NCBI GenBank assembly: GCA_000769715.1
Contig: JROS01000008.1
Location: 1 to 64,000 of the forward strand
Direction: 5' to 3'
Origin: Desulfobulbus sp. Tol-SR
GTDB lineage: Bacteria; Desulfobacterota; Desulfobulbia; Desulfobulbales; Desulfocapsaceae
DNA: 64,000 bases
The position numbers and the translations under genes are program-made. This document shows, piece by piece, positions 17,192-24,959 of the stretch. The notes under the pieces are model-generated. The model had not been told where the DNA came from, did not search any database, and saw only the letters and a program-made list of their open reading frames with translations. Numbering within the stretch: the stretch's first letter is position 1; every line of letters begins with the position of its first letter.

Positions 17192-18022
17192 ATGAGCGGA
17201 GAACTGAAAAAAATCCTGAGGGACCAACTGGCACCCGAGGAAATGGCGATCTTCGTCCAGTCGTATGATATTGTCGGCGATATCGCCATCATCGTCATCC
17301 CGGATGCATTGCTTGGCAAAAAGAGGCTCATTGCCGGGGCCATCCTCGATCTGCATCGCCGCATCAAGGTGGTTGCCCGGCGGGCGGGCATCCATGATGG
17401 TGAATTCCGGACCCTGCCGCTGGAGATCATCGGCGGAGAAGATCGTAAGGAAACGCTCCACAGGGAAAACGGGGTGCGGCTGCTGGTCGATCCGGAGGCC
17501 GTCTATTTTTCCGTCCGCAGCGGCAATGAGCGTCAACGTATAGCCTCGCTGGTGCAACCGGGTGAACGGGTCCTGGTGTTTTTTTCCGGGATAGGCCCGT
17601 ACCCGCTGGTCATCGGCCGAACGCAGCCGCAGTGCAGGGTTATTGGTATAGAGAAAAGCCCAATCGCCCATGCCTACGCCATGAAGAATCTCGGGTACAA
17701 CAGAAGACTCACCAATGTCCTGTTCTACGAGGGCGATGTGCGGGCGGTCGTGCCGCGATTGAAGAAGACCTTCGACCGGATCGTCATGCCCCTGCCGAAA
17801 TCGGCTGAGGGCTTTCTCGATCTGGCACTGCTCTCCCTCCAGCATCAGAGGTGGCTGCACTTTTATGACATGCAGGAGAAGGGAAATTTCGCCGGATCGA
17901 TCGAGAAGGTAAAGCACATCTGCCGGCAGCAGGGAAGGTCCCTGGTGGCGGCAACGGTGACCATCTGCGGCCACTGCACCCCGCGGCTGTATCGGATCTG
18001 CGTCGACGCCTTGATCGGCTGA
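17192..18022 (+). CDS. Class I SAM methyltransferase, Trm5/Met-10-like (tRNA guanosine-37 N1 type)
   Basis: A 276-residue protein resembling the archaeal/eukaryotic Trm5 family rather than bacterial TrmD. Landmarks are HRENGVRLLVDPEAVYFSVRSGNERQRIA, the SAM-binding VLVFFSGIGPYPLVIG with an acidic GIEKSPIAHAYA, and FDRIVMPLPKSAEGFLDLAL in the place of the catalytic NLP/NPP loop. The track ORF starts at a TTG (17123); ATG 17192 (MSGELKKIL) gives a more natural N-terminus, though no strong ribosome-binding site is visible. It probably methylates a tRNA; guanosine 37 is inferred from the family only. Bacterial genomes normally rely on TrmD, so this may be a paralogue with another target. Confidence 0.7.
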   Translation: MSGELKKILRDQLAPEEMAIFVQSYDIVGDIAIIVIPDALLGKKRLIAGAILDLHRRIKVVARRAGIHDGEFRTLPLEIIGGEDRKETLHRENGVRLLVDPEAVYFSVRSGNERQRIASLVQPGERVLVFFSGIGPYPLVIGRTQPQCRVIGIEKSPIAHAYAMKNLGYNRRLTNVLFYEGDVRAVVPRLKKTFDRIVMPLPKSAEGFLDLALLSLQHQRWLHFYDMQEKGNFAGSIEKVKHICRQQGRSLVAATVTICGHCTPRLYRICVDALIG

Positions 18023-18025
18023 ATC

Positions 18026-18823
18026 TCAGGCCAGCCACATTTCATACAGCGTGAGCAGGATCTCGAACAGGATCAGAAAGACGATATACCACTCGACCCG
18101 CAGTGAGCGCCTGTTCTGCAGAAGGCCGAAGAGGGTTTCGGCGGTGCGCGACACCAGTTCGAGCTTGCGTTCGATGGCCAGATACCTTTCCCGCAGTTCG
18201 TAGTTGTCTTCAAGATCGGCAAAAAGTCGCTCGTACTGGGGCAGATCCCAGAGGAGTTCGGGCTTTTCACTGATCTCGACTCTTCCCACCATCCGCACCT
18301 GGATCATCAGGACATCGCCGATATGGCTGAGCAGGCTGCGGCTCTGGTGTCCGTATGTCTTTCCCAGCTGAAGTTTCGAGGCCAGCGGCTCGATGCGGTC
18401 GAACGATCTGTTGATGGTCGTCTCGTAGTAGCCCAGCACCACGCTTTTGGCGAGGGCATCGGCGATGATCTGCAGCTTCATTATATCGATGCCCGGCAGG
18501 ACAATGGTGGAGGAATCGACTCGATCCCCCTTGTCCGGCGTGATTTCAACGGTGACCTCCTCGACCTCGAGACCGTCGTAGGGTTCGATTATACTCGAGG
18601 TGATCGCGGTGAGAAAGGCGGCCTCCTCCGCGGCACTGAGGCCGAACATGACGACGACCCCGAAGCGGAACAGTACGACGACCCCCACCGCCCCGGCACC
18701 GATGGCAAGCGGCGAGGCGGCGAGGCGGCTGGTATTGCGAAAGGGATGGAGATCCAGGCGATTACCGACATACAGCGCCCGGGTGGTGAATTGGTCGAGC
18801 CCCTGCAAGGGAAAATCCGGCAT
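18026..18823 (-). CDS. DUF155 / RMND1-Sif2-like membrane-anchored protein
   Basis: A 265-residue protein of the RMD1/RMND1 (DUF155) family. An N-terminal soluble domain ends with FDRIEPLASKLQLGKTYGHQSR. The family signature ELLWDLPQYERLFADLEDNYELRERYLAIERKLE forms a helical region. A C-terminal transmembrane helix (about residues 243-262, WYIVFLILFEILLTLYEMWL) anchors it. The track ORF begins at TTG 18856, but ATG 18823 (MPDFPLQGL) has GGAGG upstream. Convergent with the Trm5-like gene (3 nt apart). Eukaryotic relatives act in mitochondrial translation; the bacterial function is not established. Confidence 0.8.
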   Translation of the reverse strand: MPDFPLQGLDQFTTRALYVGNRLDLHPFRNTSRLAASPLAIGAGAVGVVVLFRFGVVVMFGLSAAEEAAFLTAITSSIIEPYDGLEVEEVTVEITPDKGDRVDSSTIVLPGIDIMKLQIIADALAKSVVLGYYETTINRSFDRIEPLASKLQLGKTYGHQSRSLLSHIGDVLMIQVRMVGRVEISEKPELLWDLPQYERLFADLEDNYELRERYLAIERKLELVSRTAETLFGLLQNRRSLRVEWYIVFLILFEILLTLYEMWLA

Positions 18824-19058
18824 GTCCTGCTCCTCCACTGTTCCTGTTGAGAGCAAATGATCTGTAATTGCATTATTATGTCACAGTTCTGACGAAGTGG
18901 CAACCTCACCTCTGGTCCAGGCCCCTGCCGCCAGAATAAATTGTATTGTGGATCGAGGGGGTTATGGTATAATTGTCGACGCATGACGGGGCGATCTCCG
19001 ATTGAAGCCGGCTCACCGATGAAACTGCCGCCAACCCGCATACAGGAGGGCTTTTCGT

Positions 19059-20147
19059 ATGTCGTTGATGCTGTTCGTCGAAAGAAAAATGCCCCCCGTG
19101 GTCCTGACCTGGTTGCGTCGGGCCTTCAGCACGAAGCAACGCATCGTTCTACGGCGCGTAGCCGGTTCCGGCTGGCTCCGCACCCTCTATTATGGATTTT
19201 TTTCCCGGGCCTTCCGGCGGGAGCAGCAGGCCGTGGCCGCCGGCCTGGCGCTATATCATTCCACGGTTGATCCGAATTCGACACGGACCCTGCTGCGGCG
19301 CAACATCCATCGCATTGAAAAAGGCCTGCTGATGCGGCCCCGTCGTGAGCGTTTCGCCCTGTCGTATATCGGCGAGACGGTCGACTGCTATCGGGAATGC
19401 CGCATGGCCGGTTGCGCTGCCGACTGGGCCAAGGATCTGGCCTGGGCCCATGATATCCTCGAGAGCTATTTTGAGGTTGTGGCAGATGAGGGTCTGGTGG
19501 AGCGGGCCCAAGCGGTCTTTCTCAGCGTTGATCATCCAGCCGAAGAGGGGCGGGGCGGCAGGGTACCCTACAGCCGGCGTGGCTCATGCCCGGTATCGTT
19601 CGACAGTTTCGCCGCCCTGGCAAAACGGCGTCGATCGGTGCGCTGGTTCCTCCAGACCGAGGTGCCCCATGTCCTGATCGACAGGGCCTTGGAGATCGCA
19701 GCCGAATCGCCGACGGCCTGCAACCGGCAGCCTTTTTTCTATCGTTTTTTCGATGAACCGGAATCGCTGCGGATATTACGACCGCTGCCGCTTGGCACGG
19801 CCGGTTTCAGCCACAATATCCCGATGCTCTGCGCCGTTATCGGGGACCTCTCCGCCTATTACGGGGAACGGGACCGGCACGGTATCTATATAGACAGTTC
19901 GCTGTCGATCATGTCCTTCATGTATGCCCTCGAAACCCTGGGCCTCAGTTCCTGCCCGCTCAACTGGCCCGATATCGAGACACTGGAGCGGAGGGCGGAG
20001 AACCTGCTCGAGCTGAAGAGACATGAACGGGTCATCATGTTTATCGCCATCGGCTACCCCGATCCGCAGGGACTTGTCGCTTATTCGCAGAAGAAGGACT
20101 TGCACAGTCTGCGCAGTTTCAACCAACCGAAATTGGCTGCCGATTGA
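19059..20147 (+). CDS. Nitroreductase-family protein with N-terminal extension
   Basis: A 362-residue protein. Its C-terminal 200 residues have the FMN-dependent nitroreductase layout (RRSVRWFLQTEVPHVLIDRALEIAAESPTACNRQPF, then GLSSCPLNWPD). The first 150 residues are an extension with TLLRRNIHRIEKGLLMRPRR, which recurs in nitroreductase-like proteins of polysaccharide and coenzyme F420-type contexts. AGGAGGG precedes ATG 19059. It is not obviously in an operon; the next gene starts 64 nt later on the same strand. The substrate is unknown and nitroreduction itself should not be assumed. Confidence 0.78.
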   Translation: MSLMLFVERKMPPVVLTWLRRAFSTKQRIVLRRVAGSGWLRTLYYGFFSRAFRREQQAVAAGLALYHSTVDPNSTRTLLRRNIHRIEKGLLMRPRRERFALSYIGETVDCYRECRMAGCAADWAKDLAWAHDILESYFEVVADEGLVERAQAVFLSVDHPAEEGRGGRVPYSRRGSCPVSFDSFAALAKRRRSVRWFLQTEVPHVLIDRALEIAAESPTACNRQPFFYRFFDEPESLRILRPLPLGTAGFSHNIPMLCAVIGDLSAYYGERDRHGIYIDSSLSIMSFMYALETLGLSSCPLNWPDIETLERRAENLLELKRHERVIMFIAIGYPDPQGLVAYSQKKDLHSLRSFNQPKLAAD

Positions 20148-20216
20148 AAACATGCAGGAAGAAAGTGGTTTGCCCTGCATCCCCACGAAAACACGAATAC
20201 TGAAAAGAGGATGATC

Positions 20217-21797
20217 ATGCATGTAACGTTTCATGGAGCGACGCGGGAGGTTACCGGGTCCTTCCACACCCTGACCACCGACAATGACAGGATCCTGCTC
20301 GACTGTGGGCTGTTCCAGGGCAGACGGAAAGAAAGTGAAGAAAAAAACCGGGTTCTCGAGGTCGATCCCCAGGCGATCACCAATGTCGTGCTCTCCCACG
20401 CTCATATCGATCACTCGGGGCGCCTGCCGATGCTGACCGGCAGGGGGTTCAAGGGCCGGGTCTTCTGCACCAGGGCCACGGCCGATGCCTGCGCCTACCT
20501 GTTGCGGGATGCGGCCAAGATTCAGGACGGCGACGCCGCCTACCTCAATTACAAGACCGCCCGCAACTTCCTCGCCAAAGTCCGGGCCGGCAACGTCGAG
20601 GCCAGGCTGTCAAAGGACGAGATGCATGAGATCGGCCTGACCCTCAAGACCGAGAACCAGTATCTCAACGTCCCGCTGATCGAAAAAATCCTGCGCGACC
20701 ACCATCTCGAGATCATCGAGCCGCTTTACTCGATTCAGGCCGCCGAGGAGTCGCTGGCGTATTTCGAGGGCGTACCGTATCGCCATCCGGTGGTCGTCGG
20801 CCAGGATCTGACCTGCACCCTCTATGATGCCGGCCATATCCTCGGCTCGGCCATGGCCGCTCTCCAGTACAAAACCGGGGAACAGCGGCGCACCCTCATG
20901 TTCTCCGGTGATATCGGCCGGTTCGGCAAACCGATCATCGAGGACCCGACGCTGCAGTTTCCCGAGGAGCACCGCGATATCGACCTGATGATCATGGAGA
21001 GCACCTACGGCGACCGCTTCCACGATCCGGTGGTCGATATGAAGCCGGCGCTCCGCCGCATCGTCGAGGAGACCTATGCCCGGGGTGGTTCGGTCCTGAT
21101 CCCGGCCTTTGCCTTCGGCCGGACCCAGGAACTGATCTATTTTCTCCATGAACTCTACATGGAGGGCCAACTGCCCAAGATCCCGGTCTATATCGACAGC
21201 CCGCTGGCCACCGACATCACCAACGTCTTCGGTGAACACCCGGAGACCTACGATCTCGACACCCACCGGACCTTCCTGCAGAACGGGCTCAATCCCTTCA
21301 GCTTCGAGTATCTGAAATTCATCCATACCGTGGAGGACTCGATGGCCCTCAACCGCGACGAGCGGCCGCATATCGTCCTCTCGGGGTCGGGAATGTGCGA
21401 GGGCGGGCGGATCCTGCATCACCTGCGGCACAAGATCCACGACGAACGCAACACGGTGCTGATCGTCGGCTATATGGGACAGAACACCCTGGGGCGGCGG
21501 ATCCAGGAACTGGGCCAGGCCTATGAGGAGGGCGGCCGCAAGGGCCCGGCGCCGATCCTCACCTTTTACAACAAGGAATACCCGCTGCGGGCCAAGGTCC
21601 ACACCGTCGGCGGCTTCAGCGCCCATGGCGACCGCGATGAACTGACCAGGGTGCTCCGGGAGTCGAATCTGCGGATCAAGAAGATCGCCCTGGTGCACGG
21701 CGAGGAGGAGCAGTCGCTGGCCTTCGCCACCTATCTGCGGGAGCAGGGTTTCGAGGTTACCGTTCCCAGTCATGGCCAGAGCATCAGCATCAACTGA
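20217..21797 (+). CDS. Metallo-beta-lactamase/beta-CASP RNase-like exonuclease
   Basis: A roughly 526-residue RNA-processing-type hydrolase. The metallo-beta-lactamase zinc motif LSHAHIDHSG is followed by further metal ligands (YDAGHILGSA and SGDIG). The beta-CASP domain carries STYGDR, GSVLIPAFAFGRTQE and SGSGMCEGG. The C-terminal RMM-like segment has VGGFSAHGDRDEL. This architecture is shared with KH-less CPSF73-like/TTHA0252-type RNases. Two in-frame ATGs exist. ATG 20217 is preferred because the AAGAGG site is too close to ATG 20211. Cytoplasmic RNA maturation or decay is the likely role. Confidence 0.85.
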   Translation: MHVTFHGATREVTGSFHTLTTDNDRILLDCGLFQGRRKESEEKNRVLEVDPQAITNVVLSHAHIDHSGRLPMLTGRGFKGRVFCTRATADACAYLLRDAAKIQDGDAAYLNYKTARNFLAKVRAGNVEARLSKDEMHEIGLTLKTENQYLNVPLIEKILRDHHLEIIEPLYSIQAAEESLAYFEGVPYRHPVVVGQDLTCTLYDAGHILGSAMAALQYKTGEQRRTLMFSGDIGRFGKPIIEDPTLQFPEEHRDIDLMIMESTYGDRFHDPVVDMKPALRRIVEETYARGGSVLIPAFAFGRTQELIYFLHELYMEGQLPKIPVYIDSPLATDITNVFGEHPETYDLDTHRTFLQNGLNPFSFEYLKFIHTVEDSMALNRDERPHIVLSGSGMCEGGRILHHLRHKIHDERNTVLIVGYMGQNTLGRRIQELGQAYEEGGRKGPAPILTFYNKEYPLRAKVHTVGGFSAHGDRDELTRVLRESNLRIKKIALVHGEEEQSLAFATYLREQGFEVTVPSHGQSISIN

Positions 21798-21827
21798 TCG
21801 GATGAAAAGCGGAAGAAAGGAGGGGCC

Positions 21828-22583
21828 GTGCAGGTGTTGATCCGGATTGTGACGGCCTCGCCGCGGTGGCCGCTTGTCATCTTGCTCTGGCTGTGGATTC
21901 TGACCGGCTGCGCCGGCTCACCGCCGCTGCAGGAGCAGGATGGGGATCCGCAGGTTGTCGGCGAATGCCGCATGACCGAGCCAGGGTTGCCGCCGGTCGA
22001 CCAGGCCGGCATCGGTGCCGCCGCCCGGGCGCAGGTGAAAGGCGACGCAACCGCCGGGGAGTGTCAGGTTGCCCGGGGAACGGATGGCGACCGTTGTTTC
22101 GACCTGCAGCCGGGCAGGCGTATTCCCTGCACCAAAACGGTGCGATTGAAGAAGGGGAAGAAAAAAACCGTCAAGACCACCAGAACCACCCGGTGCCAGC
22201 CGCAGAGCCTGATCTATGCCCGTTGCCGATCCGGCATCGATATCTGCCGGCTGGGCAACACCAGCCCGGTCCAGTGGTACTCCTGCGCCATGCAACAGGG
22301 AGCGGTCTCGGAGCGGCCGCAGGCCGGATCGGTGATCATCCTTGCCGGCAACAGTCGGCGCAATATGCCGACAGGCCATCCTGCCTATGTCGAAGAGGTC
22401 TGTCCCAACATTGACGGAACCTGGTCCCTCCGCCTCAGTCATACCAACTATGATCGCCGGTGCAATCTCGATCGCGACGCCAGGGTCATCTTTTGTCCGA
22501 AAACCATGACCGCCCGTTTCGTCACCGGTCCCTGGAGTCCATGGGCCAAGGATCTGGAGGTTCTCGGGTTCATTCTCCGGTAA
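21828..22583 (+). CDS. Lipoprotein with CHAP-like C-terminal domain
   Basis: A 251-residue secreted protein starting at GTG 21828 behind a strong AAGGAGGGG site. The N-terminus has a hydrophobic stretch ending in LTGC (about residues 26-29), a lipobox, so it should be a lipid-anchored envelope protein. A low-complexity basic linker (KKGKKKTVKTTRTTR) follows. The C-terminal half (YSCAMQQGAVSERPQAGSVI, GHPAYVEEV, RLSHTNYDRRC) resembles CHAP/NlpC-type amidase domains, with a Cys and a His in plausible catalytic positions. The peptidase assignment is tentative. Cysteine-rich for a lipoprotein. Convergent with the catalase gene. Confidence 0.6.
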   Translation: MQVLIRIVTASPRWPLVILLWLWILTGCAGSPPLQEQDGDPQVVGECRMTEPGLPPVDQAGIGAAARAQVKGDATAGECQVARGTDGDRCFDLQPGRRIPCTKTVRLKKGKKKTVKTTRTTRCQPQSLIYARCRSGIDICRLGNTSPVQWYSCAMQQGAVSERPQAGSVIILAGNSRRNMPTGHPAYVEEVCPNIDGTWSLRLSHTNYDRRCNLDRDARVIFCPKTMTARFVTGPWSPWAKDLEVLGFILR

Positions 22584-22601
22584 ACCGGTCATGTCATAAC
22601 G

Positions 22602-22629
22602 AGGGGGAAGGGCCGCCGGCCTTCCCCCT
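22602..22629. terminator. Hairpin between convergent lipoprotein and catalase genes
   Basis: AGGGGGAAGG and CCTTCCCCCT form a 10-bp stem around an 8-nt loop, immediately after the lipoprotein stop and before the catalase stop. Followed by GTTATTT on the plus strand. Likely bidirectional transcription terminator. Confidence 0.65.
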
Positions 22630-22658
22630 GTTATTTCTCGCGGTGATTTCGACCCAGT

Positions 22659-24116
22659 CTATTTCACATCCTTCAACGGGATACCCATGGCCTTGGCCAC
22701 ACCCTTGCCGTAATCGGGGTCGGCCTTCAGGCAGTTGCCGATATGCCGGATCTTGATCTCCTTCGGGGCATCACCCATGGCCCGGGCGGTGTTGCCGAAG
22801 AGGGCCTCTTTCTGGGCGACGGTCATCAGGCGAAACAGTTTGCCCGGCTGGGTAAAGTAATCGTTGTCGTCCTCGCGGGCATTCCAGTGATCGGCGGTGC
22901 CGGAGAGGGCGAGGGGCGGTTCGGCGAATTCGGGCTGCTCCTGCCATTCGCCGTAGCTGTTCGGTTCATAGCCGAGGGTGCTGCCATAATTGCCGTCGAC
23001 GCGCATCATGCCGTCGCGGTGATAGCTGTGGAAGGGGCAGCGGGCCTTGTTGACCGGGATGAGGTGGTGGTTGACGCCGAGACGATAGCGCTGGGCGTCG
23101 CCGTAGGAAAAGAGCCGGCCCTGGAGCATCTTGTCGGGCGAGAAGCCGATGCCGGGGACGACATTGGCCGGATTGAAGGCGGCCTGCTCGACCTCGGCGA
23201 AGTAATTCTCGGGGTTGCGGTTCAACTCGAGGACGCCGACCTCGATCAGCGGCGCGTCCCGATGGTACCAGACCTTGGTCAGATCGAAGGGATGGTAGGG
23301 GAGCTGAGCGGCCTGCTCCTCGGTCATGATCTGCACATACATGGTCCAGCGGGGGAATTCGCCCTTCTCGATACTGCTATAGAGATCCACCTGGTGGCTC
23401 TCACGGTCCCTGCCGACCAGGGCTTCCGCCTCGGCGTCGGTCAGATTCTTGATCCCCTGCTGGGACTTGAAGTGGAACTTGACCCAGTGTCGCTTGTTCC
23501 TGGCGTTGATGAAGCTGAAGGTATGGCTGCCGAATCCGTGCATATGGCGGTAGGTGGCCGGGATGCCGCGGTCGCTCATCACGATCGTGACCTGGTGCAG
23601 GGCCTCGGGCAGCGACGACCAGAAATCCCAGTTGTTCCTGGCGCTGCGCAGGTTGGTGCGCGGGTCGCGCTTGACCGCGTGATTGAGGTCGGGAAATTTC
23701 AGCGGGTCGCGGAGGAAGAAGACCGGGGTGTTGTTGCCGACCAGGTCCCAGTTGCCCCCGTCGGTGTAGAACTTGATCGCGAAGCCGCGGATATCGCGCT
23801 CGGCGTCGGCCGCCCCGCGCTCGCCGGCGACCGTCGAGAAGCGGACGAAGAGATCGGTCTTCTTACCGACCTTGGAGAAGATTTTGGCCCTGGTATATTT
23901 GGTGATACTGTTGGTGACGGTGAAGGTGCCGTAGGCGCCGGATCCCTTGGCGTGCATCCGCCTCTCCGGTATCACCTCGCGGTCGAAATGGGCGAGCTTT
24001 TCGAGAAACCACACATCCTGCAGGAGTTGCGGCCCTCGAGGGCCGGCGGTCATGACGTTCTGATTGTCGACGACCGGGGCGCCGTTATTGCTGGTGAGCT
24101 TTCCGTTTTTCTTCAT
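22659..24116 (-). CDS. katA: Monofunctional heme catalase, KatA type
   Basis: A 485-residue small-subunit catalase that dismutates hydrogen peroxide. Visible motifs include the distal His region [22 protein letters not shown] and [14 protein letters not shown], with Asn in the [28 protein letters not shown] stretch. The proximal heme-ligand motif [14 protein letters not shown] contains the conserved Tyr. The track ORF start at 24200 is too early: ATG 24116 ([11 protein letters not shown]) has AAGGAGG upstream, and the promoter lies within the longer frame. A sigma-70-type promoter and a PerR-like box precede it, consistent with peroxide control in an anaerobe. Confidence 0.96.
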   Translation of the reverse strand: MKKNGKLTSNNGAPVVDNQNVMTAGPRGPQLLQDVWFLEKLAHFDREVIPERRMHAKGSGAYGTFTVTNSITKYTRAKIFSKVGKKTDLFVRFSTVAGERGAADAERDIRGFAIKFYTDGGNWDLVGNNTPVFFLRDPLKFPDLNHAVKRDPRTNLRSARNNWDFWSSLPEALHQVTIVMSDRGIPATYRHMHGFGSHTFSFINARNKRHWVKFHFKSQQGIKNLTDAEAEALVGRDRESHQVDLYSSIEKGEFPRWTMYVQIMTEEQAAQLPYHPFDLTKVWYHRDAPLIEVGVLELNRNPENYFAEVEQAAFNPANVVPGIGFSPDKMLQGRLFSYGDAQRYRLGVNHHLIPVNKARCPFHSYHRDGMMRVDGNYGSTLGYEPNSYGEWQEQPEFAEPPLALSGTADHWNAREDDNDYFTQPGKLFRLMTVAQKEALFGNTARAMGDAPKEIKIRHIGNCLKADPDYGKGVAKAMGIPLKDVK

Positions 24117-24185
24117 GATGCCTCCTTGAATGGGTTGAATCGATCTGTTCCATGTCTGGATATTCGGGGGCAATGCGTGTGAGCA

Positions 24186-24213
24186 ATTATATCCCGGCAA
24201 AACTGATTGTCAA
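24186..24213 (-). promoter_or_regulatory. Consensus sigma-70 promoter of katA
   Basis: On the minus strand TTGACA (24213-24208) and TATAAT (24191-24186) are perfect consensus hexamers with a 16-bp spacer. About 60-70 nt upstream of ATG 24116. Confidence 0.8.
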
Positions 24214-24220
24214 TTTTAAA

Positions 24221-24235
24221 TGAGAATTATTCCTA
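24221..24235 (-). promoter_or_regulatory. PerR-box-like operator upstream of katA
   Basis: TGAGAATTATTCCTA matches the PerR-type palindrome TTAGAATTATTCTAA at 12 of 15 positions. It lies 7 bp upstream of the katA -35 hexamer. The position is somewhat upstream of where a repressor usually sits, so the regulator could also be a related Fur-family protein. Confidence 0.45.
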
Positions 24236-24353
24236 CATGGTTGTGGTTCTGGCCGCTTTAGCCGGGTATGGCTGCCGACTGGCGTGATCTGCCCTGCGGC
24301 AACCGGGCATTGTGGTATCGTGGAAGCGGAGTTTTTCCGGCCGGCTTTTGCGC

Positions 24354-24382
24354 TTGACTTTGCCGGTCTGAGCAGATATTAA
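24354..24382 (+). promoter_or_regulatory. Sigma-70-type promoter of tRNA-Pro
   Basis: TTGACT (24354-24359) and TATTAA (24377-24382) with a 17-bp spacer, about 48 nt upstream of the mature tRNA 5' end. Confidence 0.6.
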
Positions 24383-24430
24383 TTGCACATCTGTTTTCCA
24401 GGGGTTTCCGCACGGGAAAATGGCAAAGGT

Positions 24431-24507
24431 CGGGATGTGGCTCAGTCTGGTAGAGCACAGCGTTCGGGACGCTGGAGTCGGAGGTTCAAATCCTCTCATC
24501 CCGACCA
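24431..24507 (+). tRNA. tRNA-Pro (anticodon CGG), CCA encoded
   Basis: The acceptor stem CGGGATG pairs with CATCCCG, followed by discriminator A and an encoded CCA. The anticodon arm CAGCG-TTCGGGA-CGCTG presents CGG, which reads the proline codon CCG. The T arm has GAGGTTCAAATCCTC. A 77-nt tRNA, with promoter upstream and a strong terminator 13 nt downstream, so it is transcribed alone. No integrase or attachment-site duplication is seen next to it. Confidence 0.95.
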
Positions 24508-24520
24508 CTTGGAGATGCAA

Positions 24521-24564
24521 GCCTTGGGGGTGGTCGACGTATCACCCCCAAGGCTTTTTTTTTT
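24521..24564 (+). terminator. Rho-independent terminator of tRNA-Pro
   Basis: A perfect 12-bp stem GCCTTGGGGGTG / CACCCCCAAGGC with a 10-nt loop, followed by ten T residues. Confidence 0.93.
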
Positions 24565-24959
24565 ACCTGCTGTTCCTCCTCCAGCCCCCAGGACAATCAC
24601 GGCTATGCTTCCTGCCCGGCTTCCCCTCGGATTATTCGTCGAAAGGCATTCATCGTTGGATCCCGCTTTGCCACTGGTCGTCAACCGTGCAGGTTGAGTG
24701 ACCCATCGATCATGGCCGTGTGGTTCCGGGGGCTACGATCATGCCACTCTGCATCGCTTCAACCATGAGCCCGCCGATTGGCTGGTGACCACCGGGACGA
24801 TACGCTTCGTAACTCACCAACCACCTGCCGCAGCCGGTGGTTGATTACTCGCCGAACTCCCTGGCGGGACTTGTTTTGATGCGATTTGTGTGTTAGTTTT
24901 GTTGGCCTTTTTCCGTCTATGCCACAATTTTGTGACAACACACTCTGAATGAGCCAGAT
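24565..24959. other. Intergenic region without recognisable gene
   Basis: About 395 bp between the tRNA terminator and the spermidine-synthase-like gene. It holds a small inverted repeat (AACCACC...GGTGGTT near 24819-24842) and a short palindrome CACAATTTTGTG about 35 nt before the next start, which could be an operator. No convincing ORF, RNA gene or mobile-element remnant was seen. Confidence 0.5.

Noticed and set aside
22743-24182. 479-aa plus-strand ORF opposite katA
   Set aside because: Antisense shadow of catalase.
24233-24700. Short ORFs overlapping tRNA-Pro on both strands
   Set aside because: They run through the tRNA and its terminator and lack ribosome-binding sites.
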